Shown piece by piece: positions 34,168-42,083 of a stretch of DNA of 64,000 nucleotides. Below the pieces are notes generated by a model, which did no database searches, was not told the origin of the DNA, and saw nothing but the letters and a program-made list of their open reading frames with translations. The position numbers and the translations under genes were made by a program. The stretch is from an archaeon HR01 (lineage in GTDB: Archaea; Thermoproteota; Nitrososphaeria_A; Caldarchaeales; Caldarchaeaceae), in contig BEHD01000011.1 in assembly GCA_002898355.1 (NCBI GenBank), positions 1 through 64,000 on the forward strand. The letters run 5' to 3'. Within the stretch, counting starts at the first letter, position 1, and each line of letters opens with the position of its first letter.

Positions 34168-34895
34168 ATGGCTAGGATTACGTGTCTCTCTCCCACCAGA
34201 TGAGGCTTCAACTCCTGAAGGGCCGTTGCAGTTGATGCGATGGCGCATATCCCGGACAGATACCCGCCGGATTCTGTGACAACCCTGTGTATGGCCTTGA
34301 AGAGGGCTGGATGGGAAACTACCCCAGCGGTTATGAGGGTGGATTTTCTGGACTTCAGAGCATCCCTCGGTATCCACAGGATTCTACGCTCCCCCGACTC
34401 ACCTATAATATATTTCACGCTGACAGCCATCTCGTCATGCCAGAGCTGACGCTCGCTGGCGAAGTAGAATCTTTTACCCAGCATCAGCCCTAGGGCTGTT
34501 GCAAGGGCTATCCCAGGCTCATCCACTGCGAGGATTGTGCTGACCTGTGAAGCCATAAGCCTGCTGGCGAAGTAGGCTGTGACGAGTCTGAGGATGTAGT
34601 CGTCTGAGATTGCGGATGTTATGTCGAAGCCGTCAGGGCCGTTCTTCACCCTCTCCCTAACAATCTTTTCGACATCCACCAGCTCCGTCAGCCTTGCAAG
34701 GAGATGGGAGACCCTACGACCCCTCGGGATAGTGCGGCCGTTAATATATCTGGTCATGGTGGAGACGGGAATCCCTGTGAGCTGGGATAATGTCTTGTAG
34801 TCATGGCTCTTTTTCAGAGTCTTCAAAAGCTCAAGGACCAGATAGCTCTTTGAAGCATCCACTCTTTCATGAATTTTTTGGCTGGCTGACATCAT
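34164..34895 (-). CDS. HTH regulator with phosphoribosyltransferase-like domain (GfcR/PurR-like)
   Basis: About 243 residues. The N-terminal part has a helix-turn-helix (TLSQLTGIPVSTMTRYINGRTIP, about residues 32-54 of the short form). The C-terminal half resembles type I phosphoribosyltransferases (VDEPGIALATALGLMLGKRFYFASE) but the PRPP loop is degenerate (LITAGVVSHPALFKAI), so it probably senses a ligand rather than catalyses. HTH-PRTase fusions in archaea include GfcR. The start at 34895 is chosen because a TATA-like box lies 26-35 nt upstream; the ORF-track start at 34994 crosses it. It is divergent from a dihydropyrimidinase gene and may control that gene in response to nucleobase or PRPP levels. 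Confidence 0.65.
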   Translation of the reverse strand: MMSASQKIHERVDASKSYLVLELLKTLKKSHDYKTLSQLTGIPVSTMTRYINGRTIPRGRRVSHLLARLTELVDVEKIVRERVKNGPDGFDITSAISDDYILRLVTAYFASRLMASQVSTILAVDEPGIALATALGLMLGKRFYFASERQLWHDEMAVSVKYIIGESGERRILWIPRDALKSRKSTLITAGVVSHPALFKAIHRVVTESGGYLSGICAIASTATALQELKPHLVGERHVILAI

Positions 34896-34920
34896 CGGAC
34901 ACCTTGCTTTTTCCGGGATG

Positions 34921-34930
34921 GATAAAAATG
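34921..34930 (-). promoter_or_regulatory. TATA-like box for HTH-PRTase regulator
   Basis: CATTTTTATC on the minus strand, 26-35 nt upstream of ATG 34895, which fixes the start of the regulator. Confidence 0.45.
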
Positions 34931-35002
34931 TTGTTCTATCGAGAGATGTAGAGTAGTACGTCGGCAACTGTTGTGGATTTACCGGTGGAAGCAAATCGGC
35001 CT

Positions 35003-35013
35003 ATACATATTTA
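35003..35013 (+). promoter_or_regulatory. TATA-like box for dihydropyrimidinase
   Basis: ATACATATTTA lies 30-40 nt upstream of ATG 35043, inside the longer ORF-track call, and supports the shorter start. Confidence 0.45.
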
Positions 35014-35042
35014 ACTTCCACCACTCCCTAGTTTTCAACATA

Positions 35043-36425
35043 ATGTTCGACCTCGTTATCAAAGATGGTAATGTCGTAACTGCTGACGGCGTCTTCAAAG
35101 CCGATATCGCTGTTGATGATGGTAAAATCGTCCAGCTGGCCAGAAAAATTGAGGAGCATTCGGAAAAGGTGATAGATGCTTCAGGCCTCCTAGTTCTTCC
35201 GGGTGGGATAGATGGACATACACACTTCCAGCTAAACTACAACGGGGTCATGACCGCTGACGACTTCTACACAGGTACGGTGGCTGCGGCATTCGGCGGG
35301 ATAACGACGGTGATAGATTTTGTCACACCCAGCTCCAAATCCTACATCGACGAATTTCTCATGAGGCGGGGGGAGGCTGAGGGTAGGGCTGTCGTGGATT
35401 TTGGCCTGCACTTTATTGTGACTGATGTGTCTGAGGAGAGGCTGAAGGATTTGGAGGTCCTTGCTAGGGAGTATGGTGTATCGAGCTTTAAGATTTTCAC
35501 AGCCTATAGGAGGAGGGGGTTAATGCTGGATGACGGCTCCATACTTGAGCTTATGAAGCTTTGTAGAGCTCTCGGAGCCCTCCTTCTAGTCCACTGCGAA
35601 AATGAGGAGATGATAAACAGGCTGGTGGACAGGTATCTCAGTAAAGGGTGTGTGGGGCCTGAATACCATGCCCTCAGCAGGCCTGCCTATGTGGAGGCGG
35701 AGGCCGTGAGAAGGGTTGGGTTTATGGCGGGGCTGGCCGGTTGCAGGGTTTTGGTGGTGCATCTTTCGTCTGGGCAGGGGTTAGAAGCCGTCAAGGAGCT
35801 GAAAAGGTCTGGGGTCAGGATGTATGTGGAGACATGCCCCCACTATCTGGTCTTCTCGGATGAGGTGTATAGGAGGCCTGACGGGGCCAAATTCATCATG
35901 TCACCGCCTTTGAAAGGGGTTGAGGATAGGAGAATGCTCTGGGAGGGTGTGTCTAAAGGTGTTATAGATGTGGTGGGTAGCGACCACGCATGCTTCAACT
36001 CAGAACAAAAACTCCGGCCTAGCAGATTCACCGAGATACCCGGAGGTGTGGCCGGTGTTGAGCATATCATCCCTGTTCTCTACACGTTGGGTGTGAGACG
36101 TGGGCTTATAGGGTTGGCCGACCTTGTAAGGCTGACATCCTACAACCCGGCTCGAATTTACGGGTTGTACCCGTCCAAAGGGACATTGATGCCCGGCTCT
36201 CAGGCGGACATAGTGATCTTCAACCCATCCCTCAGAATCAGGTTGACAAGGGAAAACCTCCACAGCAACCTTGACCACTCCATCTACGAGGATATCACGG
36301 CTGAGGGCCATATCCAGCACACGATAGTGCGTGGCGAGCTGGTGGTGGAGGACAGGCAGTTCGTGGGTAGGAGAGGGCATGGCAAATATATCCAACGCCA
36401 AACTGAAAATCCACCCACCATCTAA
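35043..36425 (+). CDS. Dihydropyrimidinase/hydantoinase (D-hydantoinase family)
   Basis: 460 residues from ATG 35043, the usual family size. The binuclear metal site is intact: H59 and H61 (DGHTHF), the carboxylated Lys K150 (SSFKIFTAY), H184 (LLVHCENEE), H240 (VVHLSSGQG) and D314 (GSDHACFN). Such enzymes open cyclic amide rings of dihydrouracil, dihydrothymine, hydantoins or, in relatives, allantoin. The ORF-track extension of 24 residues contains the TATA-like box and is rejected. Divergent from an HTH-PRTase regulator; with the nucleoside-type importer, AllFGH homologues and HyuAB in the window, a nucleobase or ureide role is likely. Confidence 0.9.
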   Translation: MFDLVIKDGNVVTADGVFKADIAVDDGKIVQLARKIEEHSEKVIDASGLLVLPGGIDGHTHFQLNYNGVMTADDFYTGTVAAAFGGITTVIDFVTPSSKSYIDEFLMRRGEAEGRAVVDFGLHFIVTDVSEERLKDLEVLAREYGVSSFKIFTAYRRRGLMLDDGSILELMKLCRALGALLLVHCENEEMINRLVDRYLSKGCVGPEYHALSRPAYVEAEAVRRVGFMAGLAGCRVLVVHLSSGQGLEAVKELKRSGVRMYVETCPHYLVFSDEVYRRPDGAKFIMSPPLKGVEDRRMLWEGVSKGVIDVVGSDHACFNSEQKLRPSRFTEIPGGVAGVEHIIPVLYTLGVRRGLIGLADLVRLTSYNPARIYGLYPSKGTLMPGSQADIVIFNPSLRIRLTRENLHSNLDHSIYEDITAEGHIQHTIVRGELVVEDRQFVGRRGHGKYIQRQTENPPTI

Positions 36426-36503
36426 GACCGGAAACCAGTTCTGGGAGAAAGGACATACTTCAACAGCTTAAATTCAACACACACAAATAATATTGAGGCT
36501 AGG

Positions 36504-37904
36504 TTGGCGGCTCCAGGCTATGAAACCATAACCTTGCTCGGCGACATATGGATAGGACTAAGCATTCTCCTCCCGACGATATTTATATCACGGATAGCGG
36601 TCAGGGTGCGGTCTAGAATACCGTGGCAGGAGGTGGAGAAGAGTTCTGACCGATTCTACCTCCTCTTGTCCTGGATAGGGTTCGCCGGATACGTCGCCGT
36701 CACACTCACACCATGGCTTGGGCCCGTATCCGAGGTAGACTACCTCTTTTACTCACAGCTGACAAGGATGATCACCGTTTCAGCCTTGTTTGTCCTCACC
36801 AACAGATTGCTCCGCCTTCTCCAAGTAAAATACTGGCGTGTGCAGACAGCATATCTAATAATTATAGTTCTGGCCCCGTCTCTAGCTATGGCCTATCATC
36901 TAGTTTCGGGGAATAGGCCAATCGCCCCACCAATCATCATCGGTGAGATACTTTATTTCGGGTTCATCTTCTGGACGCTGATGTCATATCTTGGACTAGC
37001 TGTGATGCGTCTAACCAGCCGAATGGGTTTCAGAAACAGACTCTTCTACGCTATTCCGGCGGTTCTTAACATGGCCGTGGCCATTGTCTTCATCTACGCA
37101 GTCTCCAGCTATCTATACGGTGTAATAACGGCTGAGACCCGGCTTATATATAGAGGGACATCCACAGCACTCGGCTCGATATCCGGAGCCTCATTATTAC
37201 TCGGACTCCTGTCGGATAGACCCCGCCCTCCACGCAGGCCTACATCCCTGCTGTTAACCGGTCTGAAACCGGTCGACGAATATACAAACGGTGGAATACC
37301 ATATCCCTCGCTAACCCTGGTAGAGGGTGGTTCAGGCTCTGGCAAATCAACAGTTGCAAATATGCTCACAGCAACCAGACTACTAGAAGACGATGTAGTG
37401 ATAAGGTTTTGTCTCGACTACCATCCCAACATAGTCCGAGTCGGGCTTCTCGGGGCCGGCATAGACCCCAAAAAATACGAGGAGGCCAGTAAATTGATCA
37501 TGGTGGACGGCTTCACAGTCCTCTCTGGCGAGAGAACCACTGAAAAATACGCCACCTCGAGGGATTTGAACGACATCCTCATAACCTTGACAAGCCTTCT
37601 AAACCAATTCAAAGGCCAGAGAATCTGGGTAGTGATAGACTCGATCAGCCAACTCTTGACAGAGTCGGGACAGGAGAGATTTCTCAAATTCATTAGAATT
37701 CTATCATCCAAGTGTACTGTGGCGGGGGCAGGGTTAATTGTAACCCACAACCCCCTATCAACGACACCCATAGTAAACGCCCTACTGGAGGAGATATTCC
37801 ACAACATACTGGAGTTGAAAGTCAGAGGCGGCACTAGATTGGTAAAAATCGTGAAGATGCCACACGTTCAACTCGACGAGCGTTGGATGAAATACGAAAC
37901 ATGA
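36504..37904 (+). CDS. Polytopic membrane protein fused to KaiC/RecA-like ATPase
   Basis: 466 residues. The N-terminal ~235 residues contain about seven hydrophobic segments (near residues 11-30, 52-72, 80-100, 115-132, 143-168, 182-205 and 220-236). The C-terminal ~220 residues form a RecA/KaiC-like ATPase domain: TGLKPVDEYTNGGIPYPS is the usual KaiC lead-in, Walker A is EGGSGSGKST (about residues 274-283) and Walker B RIWVVIDSISQ. The ATPase half resembles single-domain archaeal KaiC and ArlH/FlaH proteins, which sense ATP and act in signalling or motility. The multi-helix N-terminal sensor-like domain is unfamiliar to me. Start is TTG 36504. Not clearly in an operon. Confidence 0.75.
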   Translation: MAAPGYETITLLGDIWIGLSILLPTIFISRIAVRVRSRIPWQEVEKSSDRFYLLLSWIGFAGYVAVTLTPWLGPVSEVDYLFYSQLTRMITVSALFVLTNRLLRLLQVKYWRVQTAYLIIIVLAPSLAMAYHLVSGNRPIAPPIIIGEILYFGFIFWTLMSYLGLAVMRLTSRMGFRNRLFYAIPAVLNMAVAIVFIYAVSSYLYGVITAETRLIYRGTSTALGSISGASLLLGLLSDRPRPPRRPTSLLLTGLKPVDEYTNGGIPYPSLTLVEGGSGSGKSTVANMLTATRLLEDDVVIRFCLDYHPNIVRVGLLGAGIDPKKYEEASKLIMVDGFTVLSGERTTEKYATSRDLNDILITLTSLLNQFKGQRIWVVIDSISQLLTESGQERFLKFIRILSSKCTVAGAGLIVTHNPLSTTPIVNALLEEIFHNILELKVRGGTRLVKIVKMPHVQLDERWMKYET

Positions 37905-37954
37905 CGGCGCCTCCGACATGCCAGGCCCAGACACTACCTCAGCTGGAGCATACC

Positions 37955-37965
37955 CTTTAAAATAG
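37955..37965 (+). promoter_or_regulatory. TATA-like box for marC-family gene
   Basis: CTTTAAAATAG lies 25-35 nt upstream of ATG 37990. Confidence 0.4.
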
Positions 37966-37989
37966 CTAGAACCCCCAACACCTAAGGCT

Positions 37990-38595
37990 ATGGAGCCTGA
38001 CCTGATACTAGAGCTGGTTAAGGCAACCGTGGCACTCTTTGTTATCGTAGACCCTGTCGGTGTTCTACCTTTTGTGGCCTCCCTCACCAAGGGCTTGGAG
38101 CAGGATGAGAGGGCCAGAGTCATCAACCAATCGGTAATTGTTGGCACAGCCCTGCTCTTCATCTTCTCCATAGGAGGGCATACAATCCTCTCAATCCTTG
38201 GAATATCCCTGGCCAGCTTCACAGTCGCAGGAGGAATCCTCCTAACAATCCTCGCCTTCAGAATACTTCTCCAAGGTGGTGAAGGCTGGCAGACAGAGAC
38301 AACCACCTCAGGGGTCTTCCCCCTCGCCTTCCCCCTGCTAGCCGGACCAGGAGCCATAACCACAGTAATCTTCTCAATAAACACCCTAGGCATCCCCTAC
38401 TCCCTCATACCCATACTAGCAGTAATGGCCCTCACCTGGATAGTCCTGCACTCCATCGACAGACTACTCACCATAATAGGCGGGACAGGAGCCGACGCAA
38501 TAGCCAGAATAATGTCAGTCTTCATAGCCGCCATCGGCATCCAATATATTGTGATAGGCTTGCAAGATGGCGTAGCGGAAAACCTTAACGCTTAA
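37990..38595 (+). CDS. MarC-family integral membrane protein
   Basis: 201 residues with six hydrophobic segments. VALFVIVDPVGVLPFVASLTKGL near the N-terminus and FPLLAGPGAITTVI in the middle are the hallmarks of the MarC/UPF0056 family. Function is not established for the family; a transport or membrane role is presumed. The start is ATG 37990 with a TATA-like box at the expected distance. It is the last gene before tRNA-Met. Confidence 0.88.
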   Translation: MEPDLILELVKATVALFVIVDPVGVLPFVASLTKGLEQDERARVINQSVIVGTALLFIFSIGGHTILSILGISLASFTVAGGILLTILAFRILLQGGEGWQTETTTSGVFPLAFPLLAGPGAITTVIFSINTLGIPYSLIPILAVMALTWIVLHSIDRLLTIIGGTGADAIARIMSVFIAAIGIQYIVIGLQDGVAENLNA

Positions 38596-38651
38596 AATCT
38601 AGATGTGAAAAAGAGAAAACATCTAATACAACTTCGCATGGATGGTTTTAG

Positions 38652-38726
38652 GGGCCCGTAGCTCAGCCAGGTTAGAGCGCCAGGCTCATAACCTGGTGGC
38701 CGTGGGTTCGAATCCCACCGGGCCCA
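38652..38726 (+). tRNA. tRNA-Met(CAT), intact copy
   Basis: A complete cloverleaf: acceptor GGGCCCG/CGGGCCC, D arm GCTC...GAGC, anticodon stem CCAGG/CCTGG with loop CTCATAA (anticodon CAT), T arm GTGGG-TTCGAAT-CCCAC, discriminator A. CCA is not encoded. An elongator Met is most likely, though a CAT anticodon can also belong to the Ile tRNA modified at C34. A near-complete copy lies 1870 nt downstream. Confidence 0.93.
38654..38726 (+). repeat. Left copy of 73-nt direct repeat (tRNA-Met body)
   Basis: Identical at every base to 40524-40596. The flanks differ on both sides. Such repeats are what remains when an element integrates at a tRNA gene; see the findings. Confidence 0.85.
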
Positions 38727-38879
38727 TCCTCTGCAGAGTTTTCGTGGTGGAGAAGGGAAAATAGAGAGATGTGGCTAAAGAGGATTAAGAGGACCTTGCT
38801 CTTTCACATCCTGAATCAGGAGCTAGTGGGACATCGGCCTGCTATCCGGTGACCGCAAAAATTCTTTACTTCTGTATAT

Positions 38880-39713
38880 CTATTTACCTGCCATAAGGAT
38901 AGATGTGCCCAGCTCAGGAGAGGTGATCAGTAAAAAACCAAATACAATAAACATGAAGCCTATCAAGTAGGATGCTTTTTTTCCACCCGGCACATTCTTC
39001 TCAAAGAATATGATAACTGAGAGCAAAGCCATCCAAGGGAGCGACATCACACCGACGTTAAAAAGGACCACGAAGAGCAGCCAGCAACATCCTATACAGT
39101 AGCCTGCGTGGTAAAGCCCAAGGGAGAGCGCTCCGGCCAGACCCTGCCTATAACGTGTCATAAGAAAGTGGATAGGGGACCTGCATGTCTTCAAGCAGAC
39201 TTGCTTTAACGGTGTGAGCTGGTAAAAGCCCGCAACCACCAGCGCCGCTCCTGCAATTGCAGCACCAGTATCTCCTGTCGTTCCCAATCTAAGGATCTTA
39301 TCCCAGAGCACAAAATAGGCCGCGGCAACCACCAGCCCTAGAGCCGTCCAGATAAATATGTACGAGCCGATGAAAGAAGCCGCACGCATAGAAACCCATC
39401 TAGTACGGGTCTGCTTCTCAGCTGTCAAGCTGACATATGCTTGAACCATAGGTGCCGCACTAGGCAGCATCATGGCAACCATCATGACCATCCACGTCAA
39501 CAAGAAGAGCCCGATACCTTCATAACCCATCATCGTGACCATATTAAACATTTGGACCGAATCAGATGGGGTGATGATTAAAAATATCCACGACAAAGCT
39601 GCGATAATGATGAGAGCTGCAGATACCACGAACCTTTGGGATAGTACTGCCCTGCGGGCGGTGTAATATAATCTAGGTCTTATCGGCAAAATAATCTTCT
39701 CGTTAGAAAGCAT
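38880..39713 (-). CDS. DUF2182 predicted metal-binding integral membrane protein
   Basis: 277 residues, several membrane helices. Family motifs are MVMMVAMMLPSAAPM, YQLTPLKQVCLKTCRSP and GLYHAGYCIGCCWLL, with Cys and Met residues that could bind metal. Function unknown; the family commonly sits beside DUF1326, as here (8 nt downstream of that gene). Lies in the segment between the two tRNA-Met copies and is visibly richer in A+T than the catabolic genes to the left, suggesting acquisition. Confidence 0.85.
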   Translation of the reverse strand: MLSNEKIILPIRPRLYYTARRAVLSQRFVVSAALIIIAALSWIFLIITPSDSVQMFNMVTMMGYEGIGLFLLTWMVMMVAMMLPSAAPMVQAYVSLTAEKQTRTRWVSMRAASFIGSYIFIWTALGLVVAAAYFVLWDKILRLGTTGDTGAAIAGAALVVAGFYQLTPLKQVCLKTCRSPIHFLMTRYRQGLAGALSLGLYHAGYCIGCCWLLFVVLFNVGVMSLPWMALLSVIIFFEKNVPGGKKASYLIGFMFIVFGFLLITSPELGTSILMAGK

Positions 39714-39721
39714 TTAGGAGC

Positions 39722-40342
39722 TTAGGGTCCTTGATGTCTAACCTCTGCGACCGCTAAATATTTCCCTGGATGTGAAAACTGCAACCTAGGATGAGTGGAT
39801 TCTTTCACTATATGCCTTTTATTTGAGAATAGGGAGCCCTTGTTGAAAATAAGATACTGATGGAGTGTAATATCGGCATATGCCTCCTCGTTTGTTACCG
39901 GATTACGCATGGGTTCGGCGGCAATGTCCACGTAGCTGCCTACTTTCAATTTCGTGTCTTTTCCCTTCACTTCCATCTCTATTGGTGCACGCTTAGGCGG
40001 CAATATAGAGGCGAAAGTCTTAGCAAATATCGGCCACGGCTTTCCACCAGCCCTGCCAGATAGTATCTCTACCATCGCCTTCTCTTGTTCCACAGAGACT
40101 TTGTCATCTATGTAAATCTGGAGGATACCGTTGCCCTGATGTATCGCGCCCGGCCACCAAGTGGCGCAAGCCACGCACACATCTGCAAGTGATGTCTTGC
40201 CATAATTCCCATCTCTAATCTTGAGAGCAACTACGCCCTCACAATTGCCCTCGGTTGGCATTGAGTTGAAGTTACATGGGCATCCCCAGTCACAGTTACA
40301 CGAAGTAATCCATTCCCCAGTGTATCGCCAATTCTCTACCAT
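39722..40342 (-). CDS. DUF1326 cysteine-rich protein
   Basis: About 206 residues from ATG 40342. The N-terminal cysteine cluster EWITSCNCDWGCPCNFNSMP followed by GNCEGVVAL is the DUF1326 signature; a further CVACATWW follows. The Cys pattern suggests metal binding, but the function is unknown. The TTG start at 40357 in the ORF track is rejected because a TATA-like box lies 19-29 nt upstream of 40342. It forms an operon with the DUF2182 gene. A decayed copy of its first part is found at about 47387-47460. Confidence 0.85.
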   Translation of the reverse strand: MVENWRYTGEWITSCNCDWGCPCNFNSMPTEGNCEGVVALKIRDGNYGKTSLADVCVACATWWPGAIHQGNGILQIYIDDKVSVEQEKAMVEILSGRAGGKPWPIFAKTFASILPPKRAPIEMEVKGKDTKLKVGSYVDIAAEPMRNPVTNEEAYADITLHQYLIFNKGSLFSNKRHIVKESTHPRLQFSHPGKYLAVAEVRHQGP

Positions 40343-40360
40343 GCATATTGTATACAAGAG

Positions 40361-40371
40361 AATTATAAAAG
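40361..40371 (-). promoter_or_regulatory. TATA-like box for DUF1326-DUF2182 operon
   Basis: CTTTTATAATT on the minus strand, 19-29 nt upstream of ATG 40342. Confidence 0.4.
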
Positions 40372-40461
40372 AATAGATATGCTACAAAGAATACGTACTT
40401 GATGAAGTACTTATAACAGCCAGTGTAACCGTATACGGGCTGCACCGGCTTCATTGTCTGA

Positions 40462-40504
40462 TTTGAGAATATTCGCTAGGGATGGCCGGTGTTTAACGGG
40501 CCAA
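40462..40504. repeat. 43-nt conserved block upstream of DUF1326 (copy A)
   Basis: Differs from 47555-47597 at only four of 43 positions. It ends in GGCCGGTGTTTAACGGGCC, which has GGCC at both ends. It forms the best preserved part of a longer diverged duplication (40233-40504 against 47401-47597). Confidence 0.75.
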
Positions 40505-40521
40505 AGAAATTACATTTTTTT

Positions 40522-40596
40522 CTGCCCGTAGCTCAGCCAGGTTAGAGCGCCAGGCTCATAACCTGGTGGCCGTGGGTTCGAATCCCACCGGGCCCA
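40522..40596 (+). pseudogene. tRNA-Met(CAT) copy with broken acceptor stem
   Basis: Positions 3-75 match the intact tRNA-Met exactly, but the first two bases are C and T instead of G and G, so pairs 1-72 and 2-71 are lost. The 5' processing site is therefore altered and the copy is probably not functional, or only weakly so. It is preceded by a run of seven T residues. It is the right-hand copy of the 73-nt direct repeat and looks like an attachment-site scar. Confidence 0.75.
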
Positions 40597-41172
40597 CGGG
40601 ATACATAATGTATGCACCATGTGAATTATTAAGAATAGGGGAAAGATTAGGGGTTGGTTGGCTGGTAGATGTCTTCGTCGTCTCCTCTTCCGCTCTAAAC
40701 CCCACCAAGTCTTAGGCCTTAATCCGCAGTTCTCTAGGGTTATACGGCCCTCTCTTCCCCCCAGCGCCCTGGCCCTTGTCGCCAAACGCCGGGCCAGCGG
40801 TGGACGCATCCGACTCGTCATTCAGCCCCTCAGGAGCTGGGTAATGGTGTATCATGTTGAGAAGGCGTATGACGATGACCTATACTTTACGGTTAAGGTG
40901 GGCTATGAGGTTGGGATAGGTCTTTAAAAGCTTCTGGATGTGAAGTAGATAACCAGTCCTGTTCTCTATCGTATTCTCGGCTTTTAAAGAGGGTTGATCG
41001 GCCCAGTGTTCAGATTGTTGTTCAGTAAAGACCCTGAGAAAGGTAGCACAAAGCCAGAGAAGCGGGCTTAACCGCCTCTCCCATTCTTCACCTCTGACAG
41101 TAATATGTCTAGACAACCGCCTAGCCCTCTGGGTTTACATCGGCCAAGGTAAGGGAGGAGCTGGCCGAGTTT
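40597..41172. other. Region without a convincing gene
   Basis: About 580 nt. The ORF track lists 40658-40927 (+), 40510-40821 (-) and 40880-41116 (-). None has a recognisable domain or clear start signal, and 40510-40821 reads through the tRNA copy. The stretch may hold decayed sequence left by insertion of the surrounding island. Confidence 0.5.
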
Positions 41173-41376
41173 ATGATAAAAACATACAACCTGGGGGAAG
41201 TTTCAAAGGCTGATGTAGTATGGCAGAAAGATGAACTAAGTGGGGTAATCCTATCATTCAACTTGTTAAACGAGATGGGGAGAAGCAAACAACAAGAAGA
41301 ATATGGATATTCAATTGTCTATAATTTCATGAAATTAGACATAGTTAAAGATACCGCAATATATACTGGGCAGTAG
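41173..41376 (+). CDS. Small hypothetical ORF or gene remnant, 67 aa
   Basis: The frame is open from 41125 and upstream codons read TSAKVREELAEF before ATG 41173, so the ORF may be the 3' end of a truncated gene. The product (MIKTYNLGEVSKADVVW...) is soluble and unfamiliar. A TATA-like box for the next operon lies over its last codons, so it is not obviously part of that operon. Could be spurious. Confidence 0.3.
   Translation: MIKTYNLGEVSKADVVWQKDELSGVILSFNLLNEMGRSKQQEEYGYSIVYNFMKLDIVKDTAIYTGQ
41357..41366 (+). promoter_or_regulatory. TATA-like box for the reductase operon
   Basis: CAATATATAC lies 28-37 nt upstream of ATG 41394, the first gene of the ttr-like operon. Confidence 0.45.
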
Positions 41377-41393
41377 CGATATGTTAACGGAAA

Positions 41394-42068
41394 ATGTCCG
41401 ATGATAGTAGAATGAATAGACGTGAGATGCTGGCTTCTGTATTTGGCGCTGGTGTATCTCTCCTCCTAGCAAAGCCATTGTCGGAAAGAATCGGAGAGGA
41501 ACCCGGAGGGGCAGGCTCTAAGAGGTGGGCCATGGTGATAGATGTCTCCAAATGCTATGGATGTTATGCATGCCTAGCCGCCTGCGCCGCTGAGAATAAT
41601 GTCCCGATAGGTGTCTTTAGGACTTGGATTGAACGATACGTGAAAACCGAGGGTGGTGTGGTGTTTGTTCCTAAGATGTGTAACCACTGTGAGGAGCCTT
41701 CCTGTGTTGAAGTATGTCCAGTTAATGCAACCTACAAAGCACCTAACGGCGAGGTACTGGTGGATGACAGCGTCTGCATCGGATGTGGTGCATGCGTCCA
41801 GAACTGCCCGTATGGCGCTAGGTTCTTCAACCCAGTTAAAGGCGTCGCCGACAAATGCACTCTATGCAGCCACAGGATATATGAAGGGAAGCTGCCCGCA
41901 TGCGTTGAGGCATGTCCAACAGGGGCACGAATCTTCGGAGACGTGAACGACCCAGACAGTGAGGTCTCGAAAATCGTTCGAGAAAGCTCTTTCTCGCGAT
42001 GGAAGCCGTGGACGGGAAATAAGCCCATGACCTTCTACATAGGCATGCCAGAGGAGGCAAACAGGTGA
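41394..42068 (+). CDS. Iron-sulfur subunit of tetrathionate/polysulfide reductase-like enzyme (TtrB/PsrB type)
   Basis: 224 residues. A twin-arginine leader NRREMLASVFGAG precedes four Cys clusters: CYGCYACLAAC, CNHCEEPSCVEVCP, CIGCGACVQNCP and CTLCSHRIYEGKLPACVEACP, for four [4Fe-4S] centres. It passes electrons from the membrane subunit to the molybdenum subunit outside the membrane. The Tat motif on this subunit, as well as on the catalytic one, agrees with a TtrABC-like complex. First gene of a B-C-A operon. Confidence 0.88.
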   Translation: MSDDSRMNRREMLASVFGAGVSLLLAKPLSERIGEEPGGAGSKRWAMVIDVSKCYGCYACLAACAAENNVPIGVFRTWIERYVKTEGGVVFVPKMCNHCEEPSCVEVCPVNATYKAPNGEVLVDDSVCIGCGACVQNCPYGARFFNPVKGVADKCTLCSHRIYEGKLPACVEACPTGARIFGDVNDPDSEVSKIVRESSFSRWKPWTGNKPMTFYIGMPEEANR

Positions 42069-42083
42069 AGGAGGTGAATGGTG

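Noticed and set aside
40510-40821. 103-aa minus-strand ORF
   Set aside because: Antisense to the second tRNA-Met copy; its C-terminus is the tRNA read backwards.
40658-40927. 89-aa plus-strand ORF between the tRNA scar and the reductase operon
   Set aside because: Basic, low-information N-terminal half, no promoter or ribosome site, no recognisable domain; kept only as part of the gene-poor stretch.
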